64,000 nt of DNA from Mesorhizobium sp. LHD-90 (GCF_030929505.1 NZ_JAVFVV010000004.1:62001-126000), one strand, 5' to 3'. Positions 28,739 to 37,244 are shown, counted from the stretch's first letter. Numbers and translations are program-made. The notes: generated by a model not told the origin, from the letters alone.

Positions 28739-29995
28739 CTATTTGGCGTAGTCGCGCTCGTCGGAAATCACCTTGCCGTCATTGGGCAAAGTGCCGGGTT
28801 CGGCGACCGCCACGCTGCCGCCGAGACGGGTCGTCTCGCGCAGTGCGGAAGCGATGGCGCCGGCGTCGAGCGTCTGACCCGGTTTCGGCTCGACATGCAG
28901 CGTCATCAAATCCATCTCGCCGTCGCGAGTGACCACGAGACGGGCGCGGGCAATGCCGGGATGGCGGCGCGTCACCTCGGCGACCTGCGCGGGGTCGACG
29001 AACATGCCCTTCACCTTGGTGCGCTGGTCGGCGCGGCCCATCCAGCCGCGGATGCGGGTGTTGGTGCGGCCACAGGGCGACGGGCCGGCGAGGACGGCGG
29101 AAAGGTCGCCGGTGCCGAGACGGACGAGCGGGTAGGCGGGGTTGAAGCCGGTGACCACGATCTCGCCGACCTCACCTTCTGGCACGGGATCGCCGGTGCC
29201 GGGCCGGACGATCTCGACGATGACGTGCTCGTTGACGACCATGCCGGGGTTCGGCGTGCCCTCCGGCCCCGCCGTCTCGTAGGCGATGACGCCGAACTCG
29301 GCGGTAGCGTAGCACTGCATGACCGAGACGCCGCGCGACAGATATTCGGCGCGCAGCGACGGGAACAGCGCGCCGGCAGTGACCAGCGCCTTGCGGAACG
29401 AGGACAGGTCCTTGCCCATCTCCGCCGCCCGGTCGAGCAGGACCTTCAGAAAATCCGGCGTGCCGCAATAGGTCGTGGGTTTCAAGCTGGCGGCCGCTTC
29501 GACCTGCAGGTCGGTGCCGCCGACGCCGGCGGGGAACACGGTGCAGCCTAGGGCGCGGGCGCCTGCGTCGAGCAGAAAGCCGCCAGGGGTCATGTGGTGG
29601 CTGAAGGTGTTATGGACGACATCGCCCGCACGGATGCCGGCCGCGAAGAAGGCGCGCGCCGTGGCATGCGCAGCCTCCCTCCGATCGTCCTCCGGCACCC
29701 ATATCGGACCGGGCGACTGGAAGACACGCTGGCCGGCAAGCGTTGCCGGGTCGGCGAGGCCGCCGAACGGCGGATGTTCGGCCTGGAGCGCCATGATGTC
29801 GGATTTGCGCAGCACCGGCAGTTTTGCCAGCGCCGCCCGGTCGGTCACGCCTGCGGGATCGATACCGCCGAGTCGCTGGGCAAAGGCAGGCATGGTTCGG
29901 GCCGCCCCAGCGAGAAAGGCCGGGAGGGCGGAAAAAAGCGCCTCTTCGCGTTGCGCATGAGAGCGCGTTTCCAGATCGTCGAAGAATTCCGCCAT
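28739..29995 (-). CDS. Phenylacetate-CoA ligase-like adenylate-forming enzyme
   Basis: 418 residues from the ATG at 29995 (GGAGG six bases upstream). The AMP-binding landmarks of the PaaK branch are present: QSPGPIWVPEDD where the P-loop Ser/Thr-Gly region is expected (degenerate), FSHHMTPGGFLLDAG, CYATAEFGVIAYE (the ATAEFG adenylate motif), and VRLGTGDLSAV. The C-terminal AMP-binding_C-like part starts near 330 with RIRGWMGRADQRTKVKGMF. It would activate an unknown aromatic or short carboxylic acid; no pathway neighbours indicate which. Confidence 0.75.
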   Translation of the reverse strand: MAEFFDDLETRSHAQREEALFSALPAFLAGAARTMPAFAQRLGGIDPAGVTDRAALAKLPVLRKSDIMALQAEHPPFGGLADPATLAGQRVFQSPGPIWVPEDDRREAAHATARAFFAAGIRAGDVVHNTFSHHMTPGGFLLDAGARALGCTVFPAGVGGTDLQVEAAASLKPTTYCGTPDFLKVLLDRAAEMGKDLSSFRKALVTAGALFPSLRAEYLSRGVSVMQCYATAEFGVIAYETAGPEGTPNPGMVVNEHVIVEIVRPGTGDPVPEGEVGEIVVTGFNPAYPLVRLGTGDLSAVLAGPSPCGRTNTRIRGWMGRADQRTKVKGMFVDPAQVAEVTRRHPGIARARLVVTRDGEMDLMTLHVEPKPGQTLDAGAIASALRETTRLGGSVAVAEPGTLPNDGKVISDERDYAK

Positions 29996-30102
29996 GACCG
30001 TCCTCCCGATCGGGCGTGTTATCGCAGCGCGCCGATCCGGCCCGCAGATCGGCCAGGGCAATCAGCGCGGACGGACAGCGGGGATGGAAGGGTCCATCGG
30101 CG

Positions 30103-30483
30103 TCAGGCCGCGGCGCCGCCGCGCCGGGTCAGAACGAATTGCTGGCCGGCCGAGCTGGTGCAGTTCAACTGGCTGGCAGCGACGAGATTGCAGTTGACGT
30201 TGGTGGTGGTCTTGCGGATCAGCGACACGACGGTGATCTCGACCGAATTGCCGTTCACCTTGTAGCTGCCGTCGGCGAGCTTGTTGCCGGTGTCGAGAGC
30301 GGTGGTGGTGAAAACGCCTCCCGACAGTCTTGATACCGCGACGCCGTCGCTGCTCAGCCAGTCGCCCTCGACCGCCGACACGGCCGCGCCCGGCCCGGAA
30401 GGACCGCCGCTGACGCAGCCCGCGATTCCGGCAGCCAGGATTGCGATGGCGCCCGCATGGATAAGCCTGCGCGTTTCGATCAT
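30103..30483 (-). CDS. omp10: Omp10-like outer-membrane lipoprotein
   Basis: 126 residues from the ATG at 30483 (AGGAGAGG upstream). A lipoprotein signal ends in the lipobox AAGIAGC, so Cys is near residue 23. The mature part (GDWLSSDGVAVSRLSGGVF, then KLADGSYKVNGNSVEI and NCNLVAASQLNCTSSAGQQF) closely parallels my memory of Brucella Omp10, including the QLNCTSSAG-x-x-F-x-LTRR ending. This is a small outer-membrane lipoprotein with an AprI-like beta fold. It lies downstream of homospermidine synthase, with a terminator between. Confidence 0.8.
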   Translation of the reverse strand: MIETRRLIHAGAIAILAAGIAGCVSGGPSGPGAAVSAVEGDWLSSDGVAVSRLSGGVFTTTALDTGNKLADGSYKVNGNSVEITVVSLIRKTTTNVNCNLVAASQLNCTSSAGQQFVLTRRGGAAA

Positions 30484-30510
30484 CGTTGCGAATCCTCTCC
30501 TTGCTCCGTC

Positions 30511-30542
30511 AAAAAGCAATCGCCCGAATTCCGGGCGATTGC
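30511..30542 (-). terminator. Intrinsic terminator of the homospermidine synthase gene
   Basis: On the minus strand GCAATCGCCCG and CGGGCGATTGC pair around an AATT-containing loop and are followed by TTTTT. It begins 30 bp past the stop at 30573 and is one of the clearest terminators in the window. Confidence 0.85.
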
Positions 30543-30572
30543 AAGTTCAACGGGCGACGTGTGGAAGTCCCG

Positions 30573-32018
30573 TCAGCGCACGAGGATGTTGCGGAATTGC
30601 CAGGGGTCCTTCTCGTCGATGTCCTCGGGGAACAGGCCGGGACGGCCGTCGAGTGGCGTCCAGTCGGTGTAATAGCCCTCGACCGGTCCGAGATACTGCG
30701 ACTGGACTTCGAGGCAGCGGCGATAATCCATCTCGTCGGTTTCGACGATGCCAGCCTGCGGATTGTCCAGCGCCCAGACCATGCCGGCCAGCACCGCCGA
30801 GGTGACCTGCAGGCCGGTGGCGTTCTGGTAGGGGGCGAGTTTTCGCGCCTCCTCCAGCGTCAGTTGCGAGCCGTACCAATAGGCGTTCTTCTTGTGGCCG
30901 TAGAGCAGCACGCCGAGTTCGTCCGAGCCGTCGACCAGTTCGGTCTCGTCGAGCACGTGCTGGACGGGCTGCGCCTTGCCGGCGGCGCCGAACATCTCGT
31001 CCAGCGACAGCATCGCGTCGTTGCAAGGATGATAGGCGTAGTGGCAGGTCGGGCGGAAGGTCACTTCGCCATGCTTGTCGCGCACCGTGAAAAAATCGGC
31101 GATCGAGATCGCCTCGTTGTGAGTGACGAGAAAGCCGTATTGAGGACCCGGCGTCGGGCACCACGTTCGGATGCGGGTGTTTGCGCCGGGCTGCTCGAGG
31201 TAGATCGCCGCCTTCGAGCCCTTCTTTTGCTTCTTGGCGTTCTTGGGTAGCCATTTTTCGTGCGTGCCCCAGCCGAGTTCGGCCGGTTGCAGACCTTCCG
31301 AAATGAAGCCTTCGACCGACCAGGTATTCCAGAAAGTGTTGAACGGTTTCGGGTTCCTGGTGCGCTGGGTGTCGCGCTCGGCGATGTGGATGCCCTTGAC
31401 GCCGGCCTTCTTCATCAGTTTCGCCCAGCCCTCGCGGTCGTTCGTGGCCGGCTCCTCGAATTTGAGGCCGAGGTCCGTGGCGAGATTGACCAGCGCCTGC
31501 TTGACGAACCAGGACACCATGCCGGGATTGGCGCCGCAGCAGGACACGGCGGTGGTTCCGCCGGGGTTCTTGCGGATCTCCTCGCGCACGGTCTCGCGGA
31601 GCGCGTAGTTGGTGCGCGAGGCGTTGCTGGCATCCTTGTCGAAATAGAAACCGAGCCACGGCTCAACGACGGTGTCGATATAGAGCACACCGAGTTCGCG
31701 GCAGAGCTTCATCAGGTCCAGGGAGCCGGTATCGACCGACAGGTTGACGCAAAAACCCCGGCCGCCGCCTTCGGTCAGCAATGGGGGCAGCAGTTCCTTG
31801 TAATTCTTCTTGGTGACGGCTTCCTGGAGGAATTTGATGTCGCGCTCGTCGAGCAGTTTCCGGTCGGTGTCGCGCGGGTCGATCACTGTCATGCGCGACT
31901 TGTCGAATTTGAAATGGCGCTCGATGAGAGGAAGCGTGCCGCGACCGATCGAACCAAAGCCGATCATCACGACGGGGCCGGTGATCTCACCGTAGACGGG
32001 CCATTTGTCTTTCGCCAT
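30573..32018 (-). CDS. hss: Homospermidine synthase
   Basis: 481 residues from the ATG at 32018; GGAGG lies 12 bases upstream. The N-terminal NAD-binding fold reads GPVVMIGFGSIGRGTLPLIE, followed by saccharopine-dehydrogenase-like features (CVNLSVDTGSLDLMKLCRE, YIDTVVEPWLGFY, VSCCGANPGMVSWFVKQAL). The chain matches the bacterial NAD-dependent enzyme that makes sym-homospermidine from putrescine, a major polyamine of rhizobia. No other polyamine gene is adjacent. It is monocistronic, with its own terminator. Confidence 0.95.
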   Translation of the reverse strand: MAKDKWPVYGEITGPVVMIGFGSIGRGTLPLIERHFKFDKSRMTVIDPRDTDRKLLDERDIKFLQEAVTKKNYKELLPPLLTEGGGRGFCVNLSVDTGSLDLMKLCRELGVLYIDTVVEPWLGFYFDKDASNASRTNYALRETVREEIRKNPGGTTAVSCCGANPGMVSWFVKQALVNLATDLGLKFEEPATNDREGWAKLMKKAGVKGIHIAERDTQRTRNPKPFNTFWNTWSVEGFISEGLQPAELGWGTHEKWLPKNAKKQKKGSKAAIYLEQPGANTRIRTWCPTPGPQYGFLVTHNEAISIADFFTVRDKHGEVTFRPTCHYAYHPCNDAMLSLDEMFGAAGKAQPVQHVLDETELVDGSDELGVLLYGHKKNAYWYGSQLTLEEARKLAPYQNATGLQVTSAVLAGMVWALDNPQAGIVETDEMDYRRCLEVQSQYLGPVEGYYTDWTPLDGRPGLFPEDIDEKDPWQFRNILVR

Positions 32019-32208
32019 TTTATGCTGGTCCCTCCATTGAACCTTGGGCGCCCGGGAGTGGGCAGCCTCTTCGATCACCATAGAACGGTGTCACAATAAA
32101 GCGAAATCTCGAATTTCGGCCGTTTCGGGCCTTTTGAAGCATACTTCGCCCGGTTTTCAGGTTCGCGGTACCGCTCTTCGCGCCGGCCAACAGCCGTGCC
32201 TGACGGCC

Positions 32209-33180
32209 TCAATAGTAGCGACGAATGTATGGCGGGAGTGGCGGCATGTCCCAATCGGCTGTGTCCAGCGACGGGCCAAAACCCTTGCCCGGCCATGGAT
32301 TCGTGCCGTCGCGCAGCCACATCAGCGTGTCGAGCCAGAAGCCCGAGGCATGGCGGTCGTGGAACAGGCCGAAATGGCCGACCGCGTTCATTCCGAGATT
32401 GGACGGCGACAGCAGGGCTTCCTGACGGGCCGCGCCGCTGTAGTAGCCGAGCGCGCGGCGGACGGCGCGCGGCGTGGCGAATTCGTCGTCGGAAACCGTC
32501 ACCGCCAGGATCGGCGCTTTGACGGCAGCGAAGCGGCGGAGAACTTCCGGCCGCTCGGCGCGAGGATGGCTGCGTTCCATTTTTGCCCCGCGAAAACTCC
32601 ATTCGTTGGCGACGCCGGCGGGAAGGTCCTCCAGCCAACCGAGCCGTTTTCCCGGGAAATAGCCGAAGGCCGCGGTGACCAGCGGCATGACGACATGCCA
32701 TTTCAGGAAGAGCCTGGCACCGCGGTTCGGCGCATAGTCCGGCCAATAGGCGTATTGCGCGCCGACGGTGAGCATGCGGTCGATCGCCGGCGCGCTTTCG
32801 GCGAGGCCGGGCAGGACGCCGCCGATGCTGTGGCCGACGACGAGCAGGGGCGCTTTGCCGGCCCGCGCCCTGGCCACTTTGAGCACGGCCTCGAAATCCT
32901 TCTCGCCCCAATCGCGCCAGCGATAGCCGCAGCCGCGCAGATTGGCCGGACGCGATTCCCCGATGCCGCGGTAGTCGTAGGTCCAGACGTCGAAGCCATG
33001 GGCTGCAAGGAAGGCGGCATAGCGGGCATAGTAGCGGGCGATCACGCCGGTCGCCGCGTTGACGATCACGGTGCCGGTGCACTGTCCGTGCGCGGCCTTC
33101 CAGAAATGGCCGTGCAGGACCACGCCGTCGGCGCAAGGAATAGTGACGGGCTCGGCGGCGGACAAGGCTTGGTGCAGCAT
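32209..33180 (-). CDS. Alpha/beta hydrolase of unknown substrate
   Basis: 323 residues from the ATG at 33180 (GGAGG six bases upstream). Fold landmarks: VWTYDYRGIGESRP, the nucleophile elbow VVGHSIGGVLPG, the acid region ILAVTVSDDEFATPRAV, and a likely catalytic His in NAVGHFGLF. It resembles the 'serine aminopeptidase S33/predicted hydrolase YbaC-like' proteins. It is divergent from a TetR regulator, 78 bp away, which probably controls it. Confidence 0.78.
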   Translation of the reverse strand: MLHQALSAAEPVTIPCADGVVLHGHFWKAAHGQCTGTVIVNAATGVIARYYARYAAFLAAHGFDVWTYDYRGIGESRPANLRGCGYRWRDWGEKDFEAVLKVARARAGKAPLLVVGHSIGGVLPGLAESAPAIDRMLTVGAQYAYWPDYAPNRGARLFLKWHVVMPLVTAAFGYFPGKRLGWLEDLPAGVANEWSFRGAKMERSHPRAERPEVLRRFAAVKAPILAVTVSDDEFATPRAVRRALGYYSGAARQEALLSPSNLGMNAVGHFGLFHDRHASGFWLDTLMWLRDGTNPWPGKGFGPSLDTADWDMPPLPPYIRRYY

Positions 33181-33224
33181 GAAAGGCCTCCTTCACACGC
33201 CGCCAGCCTATCGTTGTGCCGCGA

Positions 33225-33258
33225 TTGATCACACTCACTAGTCGGTATACATGGAAGC
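33225..33258 (+). promoter_or_regulatory. Putative promoter giving a leaderless TetR mRNA
   Basis: TTGATC (33225-33230) and TATACA (33246-33251) are 15 bp apart; transcription would then begin within a base or two of the ATG at 33259. No ribosome binding site is visible before the start, which fits a leaderless transcript. Confidence 0.35.
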
Positions 33259-33840
33259 ATGACCTCGGCCGAACTCTCTACCCGTGACCGCATCGTCAAT
33301 GCGGCATCCGACCTCTTCTACGGGGAGGGCATTCGCGCGGTCAGCGTCGACGCGGTGGCCGAAAGGGCCGGCGTCACCAAGCGCACGCTATATTACCATT
33401 TCACCAGCAAGGACGAGCTGATCGCCGCCTATCTGCAGCAGCGGGAACAACCGAATCTTGCGCGGTTCCGGCGCTGGTACGCGGAGGCTGAGGGTGGCGT
33501 CGCCGAGAAAACCCGCGCCGTGTTCCGCAATCTGGCGCGCGCGGCGCGACGGCCGAGCTGGAGGGGTTGCGCCTTCCTGCGCACTGCGGCCGAACTCGCC
33601 AATATGCCGGGGCATCCGGCGATCAGGATCGGCGTCGCCCACAAGAAGGATTTCGAAAACTGGTTTGCCGCGATGTTCGCGGCTGAAGGGCTCGAAAACC
33701 CGGCGCAGCTTGCCCGCCAGGTGGTGATCCTGCTCGACGGCGCCTTCGCGGTGGTGCTGCTCAACCGCGACCCCGCCTATATGGAAGCGGCGGGAGACGC
33801 CGCCTTTACGCTGGTGACCGGCGCGCCGGCGCAGCGATAG
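33259..33840 (+). CDS. TetR-family transcriptional regulator
   Basis: 193 residues. The TetR_N helix-turn-helix spans about 8-55: RDRIVNAASDLFYGEGIRAVSVDAVAERAGVTKRTLYYHF. The C-terminal ligand domain is AcrR-like (QREQPNLARFRRWYAEAE, DGAFAVVLLNRDP). It faces the alpha/beta hydrolase and most likely represses it and itself. There is no good ribosome site; a leaderless start is possible. Confidence 0.88.
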   Translation: MTSAELSTRDRIVNAASDLFYGEGIRAVSVDAVAERAGVTKRTLYYHFTSKDELIAAYLQQREQPNLARFRRWYAEAEGGVAEKTRAVFRNLARAARRPSWRGCAFLRTAAELANMPGHPAIRIGVAHKKDFENWFAAMFAAEGLENPAQLARQVVILLDGAFAVVLLNRDPAYMEAAGDAAFTLVTGAPAQR

Positions 33841-33841
33841 A

Positions 33842-33884
33842 GCATGATCCCGAAAAGGTGCAGACTTTTCGGACAAGATCATGC
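33842..33884. repeat. Rhizobial intergenic palindrome (GCATGATC...GATCATGC), copy 1
   Basis: GCATGATC (33842-33849) and GATCATGC (33877-33884) form the ends, with CCGAAAAG and CTTTTCGG inside. From memory this consensus is abundant between genes in Mesorhizobium/Rhizobium. It sits in the convergent gap after the TetR gene and could also act as a terminator. A diverged second copy is at 53062. Confidence 0.6.
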
Positions 33885-33909
33885 GACAGAACAAGGAATC
33901 CCAGGCTGG

Positions 33910-34818
33910 TCAGGCCGCACCGATGAGCAGCAACTGCTCCGTCAGCCGGTTGCGGTCGGCGGTCAGCCCCTTGTAGTCGAGTTGCGCCTCGTCGAGCGCG
34001 CCGAGCTGCTCGACGAAGGATTTTGCCAGAGCCGCGCGGTCCGGATGGCGGCGAAGGGCCGCCAGCGGATCGAGATGAATGCGGATGGTGAACAGGATGT
34101 CGCCCGACATCGGCATTTTTCGCAGCGTCTGGCGCTCGACGCGGATGAAGGCGCGGGCGGCGGCTTCGAGATCCGGGAATTTAGACGGGCGGTTGGTGGC
34201 GCGGTCGATGCGGGCCACGTTCGACAGCGGGTGGTAGAGGTCGGCGTTCGCCTGGATCGACCAGTTGAAACGCTGGACGCCCTGGCCTTGCAGGTTGTCG
34301 AACATCCGGTGGATCAATTCTGCCATGCGCGTGCCCGGACCGAAGGCCGGCACGGGCGTATGGATTTCTTGCAGAGGCCGGCCGAACTTTTCGAGCAGCG
34401 ACCAGGAGGATGGGAAGCAAAGCGATCCGGCCACCAGCCGCCAACCATTCTCGCCCCTTCGCATCAGGATCAGGTCCTCCTGCACCAGCAGCGAGGCGGC
34501 CCGCAACGGCGCTTGCGCGGCTGCAAGGTTTGCATCTAAAAGTGCTTTCTGCTCCGGTATGGCGAACAGGCGGGCGGCGTTGGCGCAGAGATGCTCGGCG
34601 AGCCGATCGAGCACCTCGGCTTGCGCCTCGCGCGTATCAGGTTCCTCGACGAAGACTTTTTCCGGGATCGTCGCATAAAGCCGCTGCTTCTCGGCGATGT
34701 AGGCTTCGTAGCGTTTGTCGACCTCGATCCAGTCGCTCAGGTCGAGCGGCTTCAGGCCGATCGTGAACAGTTTCGACGAGCCGTCATAAGGGGTGTGGGC
34801 GGGAAGCAAGTCTACCAT
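33910..34818 (-). CDS. DUF3445 family, haem-dependent oxidative N-demethylase-like protein
   Basis: 302 residues from the ATG at 34818. The sequence is recognisably DUF3445: YDGSSKLFTIGLKPLDLSDWIEVD near the start, then QEDLILMRRGENGWRLVAGSLCFPSSWSLLEKFGRPL, and RFNWSIQANADLYHPLS. Members studied are haem-binding, PAS-like oxidative N-demethylases of small amines. The start codon lies inside the last codons of the ParE-like toxin gene (ATGGTAG shared), so translation is coupled to the TA operon. Coupling a metabolic enzyme to ParDE is unusual. Confidence 0.75.
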   Translation of the reverse strand: MVDLLPAHTPYDGSSKLFTIGLKPLDLSDWIEVDKRYEAYIAEKQRLYATIPEKVFVEEPDTREAQAEVLDRLAEHLCANAARLFAIPEQKALLDANLAAAQAPLRAASLLVQEDLILMRRGENGWRLVAGSLCFPSSWSLLEKFGRPLQEIHTPVPAFGPGTRMAELIHRMFDNLQGQGVQRFNWSIQANADLYHPLSNVARIDRATNRPSKFPDLEAAARAFIRVERQTLRKMPMSGDILFTIRIHLDPLAALRRHPDRAALAKSFVEQLGALDEAQLDYKGLTADRNRLTEQLLLIGAA

Positions 34819-35096
34819 TGCTCGGGGCGGTCGCGGCTCGTGTGCCAGATGCGAAGAATATAGAGAACGCCGGGCCTGATCCTGTAGGGGATCAAGTAAG
34901 GCAGCCCCGGAACCGACCACTCTCGTGTTTTTCCGGAAGGGCTCGGCCTGCCGATTTCCGGGTTGGAGCGGATCAGGAGAAACGCCTTGACCAAGCGTCC
35001 CGAAACCTCGTCGGCCGCTCTGGGATTGTCCGCGCCAATGTAGCTGCGCAATGCCGACAGGTCACGTTCGGCCGACTTGGAGAGCTTGATTCTCAC
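34812..35096 (-). CDS. parE: ParE/RelE-type toxin
   Basis: 94 residues beginning at a GTG whose first base is the last of the antitoxin stop (TAGTG). The ParE/RelE fold is clear: IKLSKSAERDLSALRSYI, then FLLIRSNPEIGRPS, REWSVPGLPYLIPYRI and a closing VLYILRIWHTSRD. ParE members poison gyrase, RelE members cut mRNA; the WHTSRD ending is common to both, so the target is open. It overlaps the DUF3445 gene by seven bases. Confidence 0.85.
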   Translation of the reverse strand: MRIKLSKSAERDLSALRSYIGADNPRAADEVSGRLVKAFLLIRSNPEIGRPSPSGKTREWSVPGLPYLIPYRIRPGVLYILRIWHTSRDRPEQW

Positions 35097-35380
35097 TAGG
35101 CGACTTTTGGTTTGCGAACGCTCGGAGGAGGCAGCTCATTGGCAGTACCCCAGGACTCGAGCCATTTGATCACTTCTTCGCCATCGACCGTTTCGCCTCG
35201 CTCGATCTCCCGCTCCGCTTCCTCGATCGCGGCGAGATAGGCGCGGCGCTCGGCAAGATGCGCCTCGACCGCCTCCTTCACGACGAAGGCCGTGGAACGC
35301 TGAGTTGCGCGGGCGTATTCTTCCAGCTCCTTTTTGGTCTCTGGAGGCAGGCGTACCGAAAAAGTCTCGCTCGCGGCCAT
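35096..35380 (-). CDS. parD: ParD-like ribbon-helix-helix antitoxin
   Basis: 94 residues from the ATG at 35380 with GAGG upstream. The RHH DNA-binding domain is ETFSVRLPPETKKELEEYARATQRSTAFVVKEAVEAHL in register; the C-terminal tail would bind the toxin. It heads a three-gene overlapping operon (ParD, ParE, DUF3445). Three 10-bp-spaced GAAC repeats lie just upstream and are the likely operator. Confidence 0.8.
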   Translation of the reverse strand: MAASETFSVRLPPETKKELEEYARATQRSTAFVVKEAVEAHLAERRAYLAAIEEAEREIERGETVDGEEVIKWLESWGTANELPPPSVRKPKVA

Positions 35381-35392
35381 GGTGTGATCCTC

Positions 35393-35422
35393 GAACACAG
35401 GTGAACTCTGGCGAACACAGTG
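35393..35422. promoter_or_regulatory. Phased GAAC repeats: candidate ParD operator
   Basis: GAACACAGGT (35393), GAACTCTGGC (35403) and GAACACAGTG (35413) are three direct repeats with exact 10-bp period. The outer two share CGAACACAG, one base earlier, and lie 20 bp apart. RHH antitoxins bind arrays of this sort cooperatively. The array begins 13 bp upstream of the antitoxin start. Confidence 0.55.
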
Positions 35423-35448
35423 TAGAGGGCGTCACCTTCGCCGTCAAA

Positions 35449-36141
35449 TCATCGTGTTCCAAAACCCGCTGCCGGCGCAGCGGAAATCCGCGCCTCGATC
35501 AGCCCGCGCAAGGAGTTGCCGACATATATTCGTTGCGCCGTCCAGAGATCGTGCAGGATCAGCACGGCTTCGCGCGCCTTTCCGTCGTCGAGCATCTCGT
35601 CTCTCAGCACGCCCGGCAGGAGCCCGCAGGACAGCGCCGGAGTGAGCATCGGGCCGCCATCGCCGGCGCCGAGGAAGATGTTGGTGATGGTGCCCTCGCA
35701 GATTTCGCCGCGCTCGTTGAGAAGCAGCATCTCGTCGGCCTGGTCGCGCGGAAACTCGGCGCGCGCTGTCTCGTAGAGCGCCCGGCGCGTCGTCTTGTGA
35801 CGCAGCAGCGGATCGGCCGAGTCGATCCGTGTGCCTGCGATGCGCAGGGTCCAAACGCTGTTTTCGGGGAGCGGTTCGAAGGGCTGGGTGACGCCGCTGA
35901 CGCTGCCGTCCCCAGCCAGCGCCAGCCGCACGCGTAGCGGCACACGTTCGCCTTCGCACTCGTGCAGGGCCTCGCCGATCTTTTGCGGGTCTGCCGGGAA
36001 ACCGAGCGCGATAGCCGATGCATAGAGCCGCGCCAGATGCCGCTCGAGCCGGACAAAGCCGCCTTCGGGCTCCCAGCGCAGCGTCTCGATCAGCTCGAAG
36101 CCGGGACCGTTCCCGTCGCGAAGCGGGCCTTCAGAAGGCAT
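35449..36141 (-). CDS. pabC: Aminotransferase class IV, aminodeoxychorismate lyase-like (PabC)
   Basis: 230 residues from the ATG at 36141; anything upstream in this frame is antisense to or out of phase with pabB. Fold type IV PLP features are visible: FELIETLRWEPEGGFVRLERHL, LLRHKTTRRALYE (the Lys for PLP), LLLNERGEICEGTITNIFL and CGLLPGVLRDEML. It releases pyruvate from aminodeoxychorismate to give p-aminobenzoate for folate. It overlaps pabB by 52 bp, so the two are tightly coupled; in some bacteria they are fused. Confidence 0.85.
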   Translation of the reverse strand: MPSEGPLRDGNGPGFELIETLRWEPEGGFVRLERHLARLYASAIALGFPADPQKIGEALHECEGERVPLRVRLALAGDGSVSGVTQPFEPLPENSVWTLRIAGTRIDSADPLLRHKTTRRALYETARAEFPRDQADEMLLLNERGEICEGTITNIFLGAGDGGPMLTPALSCGLLPGVLRDEMLDDGKAREAVLILHDLWTAQRIYVGNSLRGLIEARISAAPAAGFGTR

Positions 36142-37244
36142 TCCTCGTACTCCGACTCTGCGGTGGAATCGAACACGATTCCGCCACCGACATTGTAGAC
36201 GGCCTCGCCGTCCGGGAAGAGCGAGATGGTGCGGATCGCCACGGAAAAACGCATCGGGCCGCCGGGCGCGATCCAGCCGATGGCGCCGCAATAGACGTCG
36301 CGCGGCGTGGTTTCCAATTCGCGCAGAATCTCCATCGCACGGATCTTCGGCGCGCCGGTGACAGAGCCGCAGGGAAACAGCGCGGCGAACACGTCGCGGA
36401 TCGAGCGGTCGGGCAGGAGTTTCGCCCGCACCCGGCTGACCATGGTGTGCAGGGTCGGATAGGTCTCGACCTTGAAGAGTTCGGGCACGTCCAGCGTACC
36501 GACCTCGCTGACCAGCGAGATGTCGTTGCGCAGCAGGTCGACGATCATGCGGTTCTCGGCCTGGTTCTTCGGATCGTTGCGAAGAAACTCCCTGAGCCGG
36601 ACGTCTTCGGCCTTCGTCGCGCCGCGCGGCGCCGTGCCCTTCATCGGATGCGTCTCGATCCAGCCGTCCTGGCCGATCTCGAAAAACAGTTCCGGCGAGC
36701 GCGACAGCACCACCGGCCCGCCGAGATCGACCAGCGCGCCGTATTTCACCGGCTGGCGGGCGGTCAGTGCGTCGAAGGCGGCGAGCGGCTCGCCGCTCCA
36801 ATTCGCATGGACGGGGAAGGTGAGATTGCCCTGATAGCAGTCGCCTGCGCGCAGATGTCCATGCAGTTTTGCGAAGCGCTTTTCGTATTCCGGGAAGGTC
36901 CATGTGGCGCGGGCGTCGAAGATCGGGCCGTTGGTCGGAGCCGTTTTCCCTATTGGCTGATCCGTATCTGCCGGCCCGTCGAAGACGCCGAGGCAGACCA
37001 GCGGCGCGCGGCGTCCTTCCGGGAGGATCGGCCGCAGCTTGGGTTCAAGAAGATAGCCGGCTTCATAGGAAAAATAGCCGGCCAGCCATTTGCCGGCGTC
37101 GCGCGCAGCTTCGGCTTTATCCAGCACGGCAAAGAAGGCTTCAGGCGTGTCAGCGGACAGGATGTCGCGCGGTCGCTCGAACAGAACCGACCGGCCAGCG
37201 GGGTCGTCCCGGAAGAGGACGAAGGGATCAGATGGCTTTGCCAT
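36090..37244 (-). CDS. pabB: Aminodeoxychorismate synthase component I
   Basis: 384 residues of the chorismate-binding family, short like the PabB forms that lack the N-terminal extension. Visible motifs: RAGDCYQGNLTFPV, DLGGPVVLSRSPELFFEI, HPMKGTAPRGAT, FRNDPKNQAENRMIVDLLRND, and the active-site FPCGSVTGAPKIRAMEI. It aminates chorismate using ammonia from a PabA/TrpG partner that is not in the window. It overlaps pabC downstream by 52 bp, so the two form a folate operon. Confidence 0.92.
   Translation of the reverse strand: MAKPSDPFVLFRDDPAGRSVLFERPRDILSADTPEAFFAVLDKAEAARDAGKWLAGYFSYEAGYLLEPKLRPILPEGRRAPLVCLGVFDGPADTDQPIGKTAPTNGPIFDARATWTFPEYEKRFAKLHGHLRAGDCYQGNLTFPVHANWSGEPLAAFDALTARQPVKYGALVDLGGPVVLSRSPELFFEIGQDGWIETHPMKGTAPRGATKAEDVRLREFLRNDPKNQAENRMIVDLLRNDISLVSEVGTLDVPELFKVETYPTLHTMVSRVRAKLLPDRSIRDVFAALFPCGSVTGAPKIRAMEILRELETTPRDVYCGAIGWIAPGGPMRFSVAIRTISLFPDGEAVYNVGGGIVFDSTAESEYEECLLKARFATGTVPASS

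Noticed and set aside
26443-28932. 829-codon open frame opposite the 5'-nucleotidase
   Set aside because: Composition-driven shadow; it reads across a terminator and the nucleotidase signal peptide and has no recognisable domain.
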